The notes: generated by a model from the sequence alone, not told the origin. A stretch of DNA of 64,000 nucleotides from Branchiostoma floridae (GCF_000003815.2 NC_049986.1:6592259-6656258); one strand, 5' to 3'. Counted from the stretch's first letter, positions 9,819-39,760 are shown. Numbers and translations are program-made.

Positions 9819-10844
9819 CCTGCAATTCAAGCCTGAATCCCTAGGGGGCTCTGTCCGGGTATTTTCTCTCAAACTAGGCAGCTGGTGAACAGCATGACAG
9901 CTGCATCATATCCTGATGTCCTGTTGAACTATTCTTCATGCCATGATTTTCACTACTTTCTATTCGTGAGGCACAATCTTGATGCTTTTGTCTTGCACCT
10001 TAGCTGAAGAAGTCAACTTTTGACTTGGCCGTCTTGGAGCTAGTGTCCAAACAAAAACATAAACAAAAATATCAATTAAATCCATACAAGTGATCGCGAT
10101 GATGTCACGGTGACGCAGTGGTAGGCAAAAAGCAAGTGTTGATTTACATATTGACCAGTTAATTGGATTTACTAATTTGAATATCAATTTTTAATCCAAT
10201 CTGCTGACGTCCTGGTAGGCACCAGCCGTCAAATATCCCGGATATAAATATCTCCTGATCACTCGTATACTGCAAATTCTAGAATTAAAGGACTCTGCTA
10301 TATTCATGTAACGTTAACACATAATATTGAACTTGACATTTTGAAAAAAAAAATGTTCACATGTTTCTTTAATACTATATGTTAACGTTAGATTCAAACA
10401 ATTTCAATGAAGAGAAATATGTGCAAATGTTTTCTCAAAATGTCAGGTTCACAATTATAATTTTTTATATGTTAACGTTACATAAAATATAGAAATATGT
10501 TACATAAAAAATATGATTCAAACAACAAAATACATATTTTAGCTTGCTGTAGTGTTAAATCACTCAGGCAACAAGTCTAAACCCCCAAGAGGTACGGACA
10601 GCAAGGCCGCAAGGCAATGTCAACACTTGTCACCTGTCATTTCTAACACCCATATTTTTGTCACCCAAAAACCTCCTCTAAAATCCCCATTCCACGTAGT
10701 TTTACAGCTACAAAGCTTTCTTATACCTCTGCATACTCGTACATACATCTATCATTTGACAGAAATTGCCAGACTGGCTTTTATGTGTCTGAAAAACGGA
10801 GAAATATCTGGAAAACAAAAACAAAACCCACTTTTTCTTGAGCC

Positions 10845-10855
10845 GCCGCCATTTT
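10845..10855 (-). promoter_or_regulatory. YY1-like site near CHCHD5 transcription start
   Basis: GCCGCCATTTT, complement AAAATGGCGGC, matches the YY1 core often found at or just after starts of housekeeping genes in animals. About 195 bp upstream of the first splice donor. Confidence 0.5.
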
Positions 10856-10868
10856 TGTTTGAGAAATG

Positions 10869-10895
10869 AGGTCAGCTGTTAGAGGTCAGAGGTCA
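10869..10895 (+). promoter_or_regulatory. AGGTCA half-sites, including a perfect DR1
   Basis: AGGTCA at 10869-10874, 10883-10888 and 10890-10895. The last two are separated by one base, giving AGGTCAGAGGTCA, a canonical DR1 as bound by RXR-, HNF4- or COUP-type nuclear receptors. Binding is not shown by sequence alone. Confidence 0.45.
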
Positions 10896-11050
10896 CCAGA
10901 ACCTCGTGAAGGTTGAATCTTGCTTGAGAAGCTTGTCCTTGGAGTTGGATCGGGTTTTGAAGGTCTTGAAGACTTCTCCTCGGTGTAATTGAATAGGAGG
11001 CGTTGTACAGAAGCTGATGTTGAAGGAGAAGTTATCTCAACCATAGCAAA

Positions 11051-11052
11051 AT
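11051..11052 (+). CDS. CHCHD5: CHCHD5 exon 1 coding part: first two bases of the start codon
   Basis: Genomic text is AAAAT|GTGAGTAT. Splicing AT to the G at 12346 makes ATG AAT GTT GTG ATG. In unspliced RNA the same ATG is followed at once by TGA. The 5' UTR exon extends upstream to an unknown start, probably near 10.86 kb. If translation instead begins inside exon 2, the next in-frame ATG is 12356-12358 (residue 5). Confidence 0.8.
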
Positions 11053-14021
11053 GTGAGTATTAAAACGCCCGATACAGATCTCTTATATATGTCAGTGTTA
11101 TGTCACATGTATCATGTTCGGACCAAGCAAGGAGGTTAAAAAATACCTCCTTGGACCAAGGCACTTTCGTTGATGAAAGCTTCTGACCTAATGTTCTGAC
11201 CATTGTACTAATACATTGTTCCGACCATTGCTAAACAGCTAAGTTGTAGCAAGAGCTTTTGGAAATTTTATGAAAGATCCTTGCTTGTAGTTTTAAAATA
11301 TCATATTATAATTTATCAATATGAATGTGTAATGTATCAGATCTGGTGGTTTATTAAAAAAAGGAGGAAATAGCGGGTAACATGTATTGTAATGACTTTC
11401 CTTGTCTCATAATTTTTACAAGATGTTTTATTATTAAAACTAATGCTAGTTCACCTTTATCCGTTGGGTAACCTTAAAGGGACATAATGTAGAAATATGG
11501 CGCCAAAATTTCAAATGTTTTGAACTTGAAAATCTCCATTCAGATTGACATTTGCAACTTATTTCTAACTTATCTACGTCATTTTATCACATTTCTAGTG
11601 CTAATTAACGACGTCAAAGTAAGCCGCGACCAAATTCACTTACTTCCGGGTAGCCTACCGGAAGTAAGCCGACCGTAGATTTCCGAATCGACCGTTGCGG
11701 TCGCAGATCTTCGGAGCTTAGCGGTGACCTTAGTAACGATTCGAGCGAAGCACCGAACGCGTTCTAAAGCGCACTTTGGCTCGCCGGCGAGTTGAATAAA
11801 ATGGCGGACAACTCAAGCGGCGGAGGGAAGTGCACATATTTCAAAACATCCTCACGGCTCAACAAAGTCGTATCCATACGTTGTAAATATTGCTGTGCAG
11901 TGTAATAAGGTAGACGCAACTCACAATGTAGAGAAATGACCGAAAACAGTGACTTTATTTTTACATTATGTCCCTTTAATAATAATATTCGTTGTTTTTC
12001 AAAACAGGCCGATTGGTGGTAGTTTTATACTGCAATATACTGAAAATATTGCAATTTGAAACAATGGTCGTCAATGTGATCTTCCCAAATACCCTGTTTT
12101 TAAAAACAACGGATATAGGTTACCCAACAGATAATGAAAATTAAAGGTGAACTAGCATTAGTAACATTAACATTAAACGTTAGATCAGTTCATGGTGGCT
12201 TGACAGCACTTGAAGACCTAAATTTTTATATACTAGTACATTTTATTGGGTGTAATGATACTGATAGGTCACATTTGTACTTATTATCAACCAAGGAGCT
12301 TTTATACATGTCATAAGTGTCAATCAACTACTTTTGCCATTTCAGGAATGTTGTGATGGAATTAGTGGCTAAGTTCTGTCACAGTGAGCTGGAGGCGTAT
12401 GGCAGCTGTGTACAGGACAACCCGCAGAACTGGCCCACTAAATGTGCAGAACTCAAGAAGAAGGTTTCCAACTGCTCATCCACACAGTAAGAAGCCTAAA
12501 ACCTGATCTTGAGTAGCCTGCGTGCAAACCTCAGAATCTAGCCTGAGTGCCAGCCTCTGTAGTGACCATTAGTTGGACAAGTTTTCTAAAATTCACTTGT
12601 CCTATCAGGCAAGTACATGTACATACAAAACCTACTTGCCTGAACAAACTTTTCACTTTTAAACAATTTAAACAACACTTTTCTATGGATTTTTACTTCC
12701 AGCAATGGAATTCATTTATTATTGGCTCTATTTTCTGTGTTGACCAATTATGCTTGATGCCATGACTGAAAAGTAACAAGTCGCTTACTTAACCATGGAA
12801 CCAATGGTCACTACAGAGGCTGTGGTTAGAAAGCAAAAGGATTGAGCCAGCAGTCTCTACAGAGGCTGGCACTCAGGCTTGGTTGCAAAACAAATTTGAG
12901 ATTCCAAAATAGGCAAATATGAGATGACAATACCTTGAATATTGAAATTTTAGTGGTGGTTTAATGTTTACAGTTTTCGCAGTAAATTTTCTTCACCGAA
13001 AACTTAAAACCAATGCAAAAATTCTAGTTATGTCTTGATATGCATGTACATATTGTGGATTCAAAAATACAAATACATTGTACCAAATGTCTCCCTAGTG
13101 TATAGTGTCTTCTGCAGTACTGCTATGGATTACTTGGTGGCACTACTGTACTACAATTTTTTGGCACTGCAGTTTTTTGTCATCATACCAGTTTTGAAAT
13201 TTTCTCCACAGCCCTTCCATTCAGAGAATAAAGCGTGACTGTCACAAGCAGTTCCAGGTGTATGACTACTGCATACGGAACAACCCCAGCGATGTCGAGG
13301 TGTGTGTGCCTGCACTACGGGAGTTCTTCACCTGTGGACATAATGCTGCTTCTGACCAGCAACTCAAAGGTACAGTTTAGAATTCTGGAATTTCATTTTT
13401 CTCCACAAGGCCACAGCAAGTAAATTTTATGGATGACACCCTATGCAGACTGCAAAAATAATGAGATAACACACACAAAAAGTAACAAGATTGCTAAATT
13501 TTCAAGATACCGGTACCGGTGGCCACCATAAATGTTGTAACAAGATTTGAAGTGACAAAACGTGGCATCACAACTAAAAAGGCATTTATTCCTGTACTAA
13601 AGAAGTGAAATAGTGTAGCAAAAGTGATACTAGTATGGTACACTGGTATCACTTGCCAAGCTGGCAACTACATTCATGGCTTCCATATTGGCATTTAACA
13701 ACAAGTTTCATTCTGCAACTATAGTCATGGCTACCTCCCAAGTGTTACTTCTACAAGTATGATTATTAAACTACAACACAACATGTTTGCCGATTTTTGT
13801 CTATCTGACCATCCACGAAGATTTTTCTGAAATCAGGCGAAAATTAATGAGCGTTGATGTCATCCATAAAATTTACTTGCTGTGGCCTAATAATTTCTCA
13901 AGCTCTGCTGATAGGGGAACTATGAAAACTTGTTGATTTTTGTTTGTATTTCATTTGCTCATTTTTTAAACTGTATTTCATTCCAGAGGACATGCCAACA
14001 CCACAGAAAGCTGCTGCATGA
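11051..14021 (+). CDS. CHCHD5: CHCHD5, twin CX9C mitochondrial protein (complete, four exons)
   Basis: Exons 11051-11052 (coding part), 12346-12486, 13212-13369 and 13987-14021 join into 111 codons, against 110 in human CHCHD5. Two CHCH domains are seen: Cys-X9-Cys pairs with spacers HSELEAYGS and AELKKKVSN, then HKQFQVYDY and VPALREFFT. Such proteins are imported into the mitochondrial intermembrane space and oxidised by the MIA40 relay; the exact task of CHCHD5 is unsettled. Residues KFC, CAELKKKVSNC and IQRIKRDC line up with the vertebrate protein. The C-terminal tail (PTPQKAAA) is short and polar. It is divergent to SIN1 and convergent with Pbx. Introns 1-3 each carry MITEs. Identity is secure. 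Confidence 0.95.
11474..11979. mobile_element. TTAA-flanked MITE nested in another MITE
   Basis: TTAA at 11474-11477 and 11976-11979 flank inverted ends AGGGACATAATGTA and TACATTATGTCCCT. TTAA duplication is the hallmark of piggyBac-type insertion. The 498-bp body is CpG- and GC-richer than its surroundings and holds ACTTCCGG (ETS type) and AAAATGGCGG (YY1 type) motifs. Confidence 0.88.
11801..11905 (+). other. 34-codon ORF inside the nested MITE, possible captured exon
   Basis: Opens ATGGCGGACAACTC in a YY1-like AAAATGGCGG context and reads MADNSSGGGKC..., ending RCKYCCAV before TAA. It may be a captured first exon of a host gene or chance. No homologue recognised. Confidence 0.3.
12346..12486 (+). 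CDS. CHCHD5: CHCHD5 exon 2 (first CHCH domain)
   Basis: 141 nt. Acceptor CATTTCAG|GAATG, donor CACA|GTAAGA. Encodes VVMELVAKFC, then the first twin CX9C pair ending KKKVSNCSST. Ends in phase 2; the His codon CA|C is split. Confidence 0.94.
12541..12878. mobile_element. MITE with perfect 22-bp terminal inverted repeats
   Basis: GCCTGAGTGCCAGCCTCTGT and onward at the left is exactly complementary to the right end ACAGAGGCTGGCACTCAGGC. A further inner pair TAGTGACCATT and AATGGTCACTA extends the palindrome. In CHCHD5 intron 2. Confidence 0.85.
13212..13369 (+). CDS. CHCHD5: CHCHD5 exon 3 (second CHCH domain)
   Basis: 158 nt. Acceptor TTCTCCACAG|CCC, donor CAAAG|GTACAG. Encodes PSIQRIKRDCHKQFQVYDYC and EVCVPALREFFTCGH, the second twin CX9C pair. 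A truncated copy of its acceptor and first bases occurs again at 14440. Confidence 0.94.
13408..13888. mobile_element. MITE, AGGCCA...TGGATGACA family, variant A
   Basis: AGGCCACAGCAAGTAAATTT TATGGATGACA-type end is matched at the right in inverted form over about 33 bases with one mismatch. 481 bp, no ORF. In CHCHD5 intron 3. Confidence 0.88.
13987..14021 (+). CDS. CHCHD5: CHCHD5 exon 4 (C-terminus and stop)
   Basis: After acceptor CATTCCAG it reads (G)AG GAC ATG CCA ACA CCA CAG AAA GCT GCT GCA TGA, stop at 14019-14021. Phase 1 matches exon 3. Confidence 0.9.
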
Positions 14022-14270
14022 TGGGATACGTAGATGCACGATATTATACCTCAACAGAAGAAAGTCATATTTGATAACACAGTCCTCAAGTCTTTTAATC
14101 TAGATGTGTCCTGTTCTAAGTCTCCATTTCGAAACTTCAAGCCATATTGATGTTTGCCAAAAAAAGTAGTCTATTCATTCATTCTACTCCAGGTACACTC
14201 ATATTTCAAAATTGTCTTCTTGGACAAATGAAATCAAAGGAAAAGGACTTGCAGATAATGCGCAGATACT

Positions 14271-14478
14271 TATTGTGGATTAAAAAATACAAATACCAAA
14301 TGTCTCCCTAGTGTATAAGCTGTAGTATTTCTTCTGCAGTACTGCTGTACTTTACTAGGTGGCACTACTGTACTGCAATTCTTTGGCAGTATACAGTGGT
14401 GATCAATTTCATCAAACCAGTTTAGCTTTTTCTCCACAGAACCTTCCATTCAGATAAGTTGAATGTCAAGACTATCAA
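14271..14478 (+). repeat. Second copy of the CHCHD5 intron 2 / exon 3 junction, downstream of the stop
   Basis: Shares TATTGTGGATT, CCAAATGTCTCCCTAGTGTA, CTTCTGCAGTACTGCT, GGTGGCACTACTGTACT and TTTTCTCCACAG with 13051-13240, then CCTTCCATTCAGA, the first bases of exon 3. The copy falls 250 bp after the CHCHD5 stop and no longer codes. Its AG at 14438-14439 is a decoy acceptor. Confidence 0.85.
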
Positions 14479-14728
14479 AATTATCATTGTACTCATGTGA
14501 ATCATAATTTGGCAAATTGTGAACAATGAGATGTAACATTACATAATTATAAAAATGTTATATCATTACGCTTGACTTTGATATTCTTTTTTGCATTACA
14601 ACTTTCGCAACATGTGGGGGATGTGTAAGTGTTAGCAGTTAATTAGCTCTAACTGTTTGGAGACATTTTTTGTACAACTGCTTCTAATTTTTCTGTACCA
14701 TGCAAATTCTCTATTAAAATCAACTGAG

Positions 14729-14734
14729 AATAAA
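14729..14734 (+). terminator. Candidate CHCHD5 polyadenylation signal
   Basis: First AATAAA on the plus strand after the stop, giving a 3' UTR of about 730 nt that would include the duplicated junction. Not verified by transcript ends. Confidence 0.45.
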
Positions 14735-15833
14735 AGATGAAGCACTGCCTTTTCCATGCAGCCTTTATTGGTATGAACAGTTAAACACACAGAGACATAA
14801 CATGTACATGTACAATACATACTTCCTCACAAACAAGTCACTCTTTCACTACTGTGGTACTGACAACTGGTTCGACTCTACATTCATGTATAATCCCACA
14901 CAAGGAACATCTCCCAGTGACAAGTCTTGATAGTGACTTCCAACTTGAATCAGGAAGTATTGTACATTGCTTGTGATATATTGACAGTCAAGTACAAATG
15001 TAGTACTGGTTGCACATCCATACATAAAAACAATACTGACCACAGCACAATGTTGCACATGCGTGTCACACTTGCAAACAGATACAATATAGCATTGGTC
15101 TTCATGCGTTTGTAAAACAAAAAAAGTTATACTGTAAAAACATTAAAGTAACGCTATACTGTGAAGTCAAGCACTATTGACTTTTGAAATTATGAAATTA
15201 TAACTTTGTGGCTGTTAAATTCAGAAGTTAACAGTGTGAGTACATGTAGTGTTTTACATCAATTTCAACGGCTAGCTTACTCAACTTTGGCACAAGCGAA
15301 GCTCCAGTTATTCACTGTTGAATCAAAACAAAAACTGTGCATTTGCAACTCCATAAATTATGACTTCACATCAAGTGAAATAGCAAGATGATTGCATGTT
15401 TAATAGCTGTGTCCAGTGACAAGACAGACATTCTCACACTCACTCAGGTATACTTCTTCAAATGGTGAACGTCAGACAATCATACCAGAAGAAACCATCC
15501 TTGTTTCCATAGGAAAAAGGAGTTTCTTATAGGACTACCCAAACTACTCATTTTGTACATTATCTGTAATATTGTGACTGGTACACCCATTCTAGTATGT
15601 GTTTTGAAAAATGAACAGACAGTCATATAACTTCACGTGATAGCATTAAAACTTTTAACCCTTTAGGTTCTAAGTACTGTAACAGTTTTAACCAGTACTG
15701 GGACCCACGGTAGGTGGAAGGTTAACCCTGCTAAGTTCTATAAGAGAAGTTTGGGAGAGTTTTCTACACATAAATGGTTCATGTGCAAAATGCTTCTGAT
15801 GTTAAAGAGCCAGCTCCTAGCTTTTGGTTTATT

Positions 15834-16388
15834 AGGCCATGTTGATATGATTATATGGATGACATCCGCGAAGATAAATTTTCTGCCGTTTCAGAAGAAA
15901 AAAAATGTTTTCAATCAAACTGTACATCATACAAAGCAGCTGCAAAATGAAACGATTTCGTGAATTCTTGGTCAGGCTACAGCATCCGGTCATCCTTGGG
16001 TGGTCTGACATCCAAGAACTGACCGGACTGGGCATTGCTTAACTTCCGAGATCGAGGGATCGGGTGTGTCCAAGATGGATTGCAAAACATAATTCAAAAA
16101 CTTATGTCAATTAGAATGTCAACATCAATTCCAAGGTCAAAGAAAAAAGATGTGAAACAACAAAAATGAATATCATCTATCATTTGATATACCATACTTG
16201 GGTATGGTATATCATACCCAATATATCAGTCGTATGTTCAACCATCCTGACCACTTACTGGTAGATTTCATAAAGAAGACATTTTTTGAGGGACCAAATT
16301 TTTTTTCATTGGCATGCTTGCATCAGTTTGGGGGTTCCCTTGGGGGTTCCCAAACGATGTCATCCATATAATCAAATCAACATGGCCT
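15834..16388. mobile_element. MITE, AGGCCA...TGGATGACATC family, variant B
   Basis: Left end AGGCCATGTTGATATGATTA and right end TAATCAAATCAACATGGCCT are inverted complements with one mismatch, each followed inward by TATGGATGACATC or its complement. 555 bp. Shares outer six and inner bases with variant A but not the bases between. Confidence 0.85.
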
Positions 16389-16759
16389 TCTTAGTCAGAG
16401 AAATGCCACATTATCTAAAAAGTTGAGGCTTTTCCTTTGAAAAAGAAGAAAGTGTTTTTGCTACCATGTGAGCAAAAATTAACCATTTGTAAAAAAGAAA
16501 AGAAAAATTCTTTACATGTAAAACATTGAGTACAGTTTCTACCTTACTTGTTTGTTCCTATGCTCTGGGAGCACATTGTCTACCTACACTACATGGTTAG
16601 ACTACTAAACTACATATTATCTATACAACACTTATTTGACATTAATTAGCTAAAAGATTTCTTGTACATAATTTTGGCTGCGTCCACTTTGTGAACACAG
16701 TGAAATAAAATCATTAATATGTAGTTAAATTTAGCTGACAACATGACAGTTATTTTACA

Positions 16760-16769
16760 TGATTGACAG
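16760..16769 (+). promoter_or_regulatory. TGATTGACAG, Pbx-Meis/Prep consensus site
   Basis: Exact match to the decamer bound by PBX with MEIS or PREP partners. Lies between the Pbx and CHCHD5 3' ends. A single decamer has limited weight on its own. Confidence 0.35.
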
Positions 16770-18129
16770 GCTATTTATGAATGTTTCGTTTTAAAAATGA
16801 TCATCTACTTAATTTCTACCTAACCCCATTACACAACAGGAAAAAATACTACTATTTGTCTGCTGTTTTTAAGTGTCATCTCCAAATGTTTTTCTCTAAA
16901 TAATACTAGGAAATTGGTAAGTAATTTCAAGTCTCTCTTTATGCTTCACTGATTTTCTTTTTAAAAATCCTGGCGTTACACTTAGTGAAACAGTAACGTT
17001 ATCTGTTTGGTCATTACCGTGCATGTTGAAAAGCTTTTTTTTTGGCTATGCCTCAGGGGTGGATGCCTGTACCTGTTCTCAAATTAGCTAATTTGTGTTA
17101 AACTGCAAACAGTAATTACTAATGCCTGACACTGCATCATAAGTTACAACAGGAGTAGCCACTCACATACAACAGGTCAAAGGTCACAACAGGTCACATG
17201 ACTAACCACTACAGTTTGGTTCCCTGCTCAAATTTGTGAAAACTTTCGAGCGTTGAAGATGCATTTTGTTCATTTGTTCTCCATAATAGATCTACAGGTA
17301 TTCTCCTGTGGAATTAACCATGAAAATGACCAAAATGATACACAGTTTGCACAATTTCTGTTGTAATCGTGAAGTACAACAATGATTCATACAGCACTTT
17401 TACCAGTGAGAGGTGGTACTATCTACAGAATGCCTTCTCAAGACTTTAAAAGGTGTTGTCCATATCCTGACTATTGTTACATCACACTCTTGGTCCCCTT
17501 CCTAACTGGCAGTCAGGTGACACCAACAGCTCCGTCTATGTCACTCCTCACTTGTAACAGTTACTGAAATAGTAAAGATCTACAGGGTTCAGACACATCA
17601 CTGCATGCCTCTGTTTCTACTGCTTTCAAAGCTGAAAATCACCATCTAGAAACACATTTGCTACTGCCAATCTGAAGTGCTGAATATATTTTTTTTATTT
17701 CCGACAGTATTCCCTACTGTTGACTTCAATTTGATAGATCATTCCGACAGTTTCAACCTGCAAATTTTGGACAAATATGAGCAAATTTTCTTTGATTCAG
17801 TTTCTTGCGATACTGTCAAATCAGCTTCCAGCTTTTAGCTATCAAAGCATTTCCATAGGCAACTTTTGCTGTTGTTATTAATGTACAAGCCAATGTTGAA
17901 TGTAATAAATTCTGATTCAAGTGAGGCAAATACAACAGGAGTAGCTAATATTATCAACTTTGTAAAATAAATCTGAGAAGACTTTTAACCCACAAAAAAA
18001 TGCACGCCATAAGATGATTGTGACAACACACAGTCACTGGATATGTTGAACCCTGTCAATCGAAATACAAGTGGCAGGAGTCAGCTTGAATGTTCAAACC
18101 CCAGTGTACATACACCTACATAATGAGCT

Positions 18130-18135
18130 TTTATT
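18130..18135 (-). terminator. Candidate Pbx polyadenylation signal
   Basis: AATAAA on the minus strand 35 nt after the stop codon. It would give a very short 3' UTR; vertebrate PBX UTRs are long, so other signals further on may be used. Confidence 0.3.
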
Positions 18136-18169
18136 GTTCTATCTGGAACATGATATGGGAGGCTGAAGA

Positions 18170-37163
<18,994 letters not shown>

Positions 37164-37360
37164 CTGTACAAATACAGGAAAATGGAATCATGGTTAGTTT
37201 TTTTTAACATAAACAAAGATGTTAGAGTAAGATTGTTTGAAAAATTATCCAGAGAAACATATTAATCATGTGGAATTAATATTAGTAAAAGACAACATGT
37301 CACATTTTCTGGGATTCAAACCAGGGACTATGGGTCTGTAGGCCCAAAAATATACGCAGC

Positions 37361-37694
37361 GCTCTAGCCAGGATTTTATTTTAGCACAATGGACCAATCT
37401 GGGGAGTGGGGTGGAAGGGGATCTTGGCCCTTGCGCAGTTAGATTTTGAAAATCTAGAGTAAAAAGTTGGCATTGTAACGGTACCCGTGAGGTGACTTAA
37501 CTCTGTTAACATCACGTGAAATTTGAAATTTTTTTGTCAGTTTGGAGAGGCATATCATCATTTTTCATACTTGACCGACATTGCGTATCAAGTTAATGTT
37601 GAAAATTAGCATATAGTGATCCTCATTTGAGCATGGTGGTCACAAATTATAGTGTAGTGGCCCGTTATGCTAAAAATGTACTAGCTAGAACCCT
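37361..37694. mobile_element. AGGGTTCTAGCC element, copy 2
   Basis: GCTCTAGCCAGGATTTTATT at the left, ACTAGCTAGAACCCTGA at the right; shares most internal blocks with copy 1. Confidence 0.82.
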
Positions 37695-39459
37695 GATAGG
37701 GTGGAGTGGTCAAAGTTCATTGCATCAGCTTGCCTTAACCTGCAGTTTGCAAAGATGCCACAGGGGGCGCTTTACACAAAGCCCCAAAGCCAGGCACCAC
37801 ATTGTGTGGTACATACATCTCTTATTCAGCACTTGACCTGAGATGATTTTGTACACATCCCTTACATTTACTTCATCGATCACACAATCAATCAAACAGA
37901 ATGAAAACGTCATATTTGACTAAGCTATTATTTCATATTTGCTAAGTCAACATCCTGTATTGAGTTATTCAATCGAGCCGAGTAAAAATGTCACAAAATG
38001 GCGACTGGTACCAAGAAAATATGATCTACTCCTTTCTATCCAAGCGAAGAGAATTTCTAATGTTTCTAAGCCTGAACATAAGTACACAGAAGTACATGAT
38101 TCATGATATCTTAAGAGATTAAATACATACACCTTTAATTCCATAGCGACACATTTTTACCAGCCCAGTATTGGCTGGCATGCCTGGACCACTCTTACTT
38201 GTTCAAACACTTTCCTTATCTCAAGAGCAATAAAACTTGCAAAACAACAGATTCTCACATTCCACTACCTGGGCGCTGTAACTTCAGTTGTAAGAATTCT
38301 CAATATGGTGTTTCGGGTATCTCTGTGTTTTATAGCATTTATTTGTACGATTTACTGTTGCAGGTTCCTTTGTCAGTTTTTACCTTTTAAAGTAGATCGA
38401 TCATCTCAGTAAACATTGACTTGGTAAACCAAACTTCATATTTATTCTTCAAAACTTTACCAAGTGCCACCTGGATAAACCCTTACTGGGTAGAAGTCTG
38501 TTTACCAGGTCAATTGAAAGAGCTTCTCAGTCACATTTTCATCTAGAGGAAAATTCAATTTACCCCAATTTACCATATTTCGAGCTTCTCTGTGCATTCT
38601 ATATTACTTACAGTTTTCACATTATATAGTTATAATTTTATCACTGTACATTTGAAAATGTTTGCAATGATGGCGTTTTTGCAAATCATGACACAGCAAA
38701 TAATTTGATAATATGATTTAACTGATGGCAATGGTGACATTTTAACATGGTTGATTTTAAGGTACTGTTCAATGGTACATAAAAATGTGTCTACAGATGT
38801 TCGTAAAGGACTTTAGCAAGAACACTTCAAGAGCGCTAGGTAATACTTCTTTGAAACCATTGAAACAGGAGCCGGGCATTATTCTCCTGTTTGCACAATG
38901 TTGCCATGTACAAACCGGGTGCAGCTTTCCTTATCTCTTTCTCTTTGTCTGAAAAATTCACTGGCAAGTTGTATACCTGACCCTCACGTCTGCTGCCATG
39001 GTAACAGAGGGCTTGTACCTCCTACAAAACCAAGTTAAGGAGTTCCCAAAGGACTTCAGATGAAGGACATCTGCACATGACCTTCGTGTAAGGTCGCATT
39101 CACAAAGATGTCCCAAATAGAAGGCAAAAGTAACTCACGATACTGTTATGTTACAGTCAAATTGCTTTCAACTTTTACCATGCTTGATATAAAAACTAAT
39201 GTGTCCGAAATGTTAGAGGGTCTGCATGCTCTTTTCTGAAGGGGTTCTTCTGGATTCAGCATAAACCGTTGTTGGCATCCCCCATGCAGACCCTCAAGTT
39301 ATATTAACAGACAAGCAAAAAAAGCTCTTGCTAACTTCCTAACACTATCTTCTTTGCTTCAAGTACTACTAGTACTAGTTGTCTTCAGTAAGAAATACTG
39401 GTAGTGGTGTGGAAAATACAATGATATCAATTGCTCATTAGTTACCTTTTAATTGCAGA

Positions 39460-39760
39460 AATTCTATTGCATGTTCGTCTACAGACACTACATCAAAACT
39501 AGAGCAGATGATATGGACTTGTTTTGTTGTTTAACTTCCTTCTCTGCTTCTACTAGTTGTCTTCAGGTAGAAGTAGTGGTATACAAAAAGACAATGACAA
39601 TGTTCGTCCATGGACACTACAGCAAAACTAGAGCAGACGATATGGACTTGTTTTGATACAAAAACACACTGCAGACAAATGTTCATCTACGGACACTACA
39701 AAAAACTACATGTAGACCAGATGATATGGACTTGTTTTGATACAAAAACACTCTGTAGAC
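39460..39760. repeat. Short tandem repeat, three copies
   Basis: ATGTTCGTCTACAGACACTA, GTTCGTCCATGGACACTACA and GTTCATCTACGGACACTACA are each followed by AAAACTAGAGCAGA-type text and GATATGGACTTGTTTTG. Spacing is irregular. Confidence 0.75.

Larger units (their letters stand above)
9819..11050. promoter_or_regulatory. Shared divergent promoter of SIN1 and CHCHD5
   Basis: SIN1 reads left from 9818 and CHCHD5 reads right from about 10.86 kb, so this interval must contain both starts. The CHCHD5 side holds GCCGCCATTTT (10845-10855), a YY1-type initiator motif, and three AGGTCA half-sites, two of them a perfect DR1. The middle (10250-10550) is AT-rich with repeated GTTAACGTTA. Transcription starts cannot be fixed from sequence. 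Confidence 0.6.
11441..12160. mobile_element. MITE, AGTTCACCTTTATC family, copy 2, interrupted
   Basis: Left end TAATGCTAGTTCACCTTTAT and right end AAAGGTGAACTAGCATTA are perfect inverted complements over about 17 bases. A second transposon (11474-11979) is inserted near the left end, just after GGGTAACC. It lies in CHCHD5 intron 1. Confidence 0.88.
14735..18129. other. Space between the convergent 3' ends of CHCHD5 and Pbx
   Basis: No coding exon recognised. It holds one MITE (15834-16388) and a perfect Pbx-Meis type motif (16760-16769). Part may be Pbx 3' UTR if its nearest poly(A) signal at 18130 is not used. The rest is AT-rich single-copy sequence. Confidence 0.5.

Noticed and set aside
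9391-9825. 144-codon minus ORF overlapping SIN1 exon 1
   Set aside because: Shifted frame of the real exon; the correct frame gives the SIN1 N-terminus.
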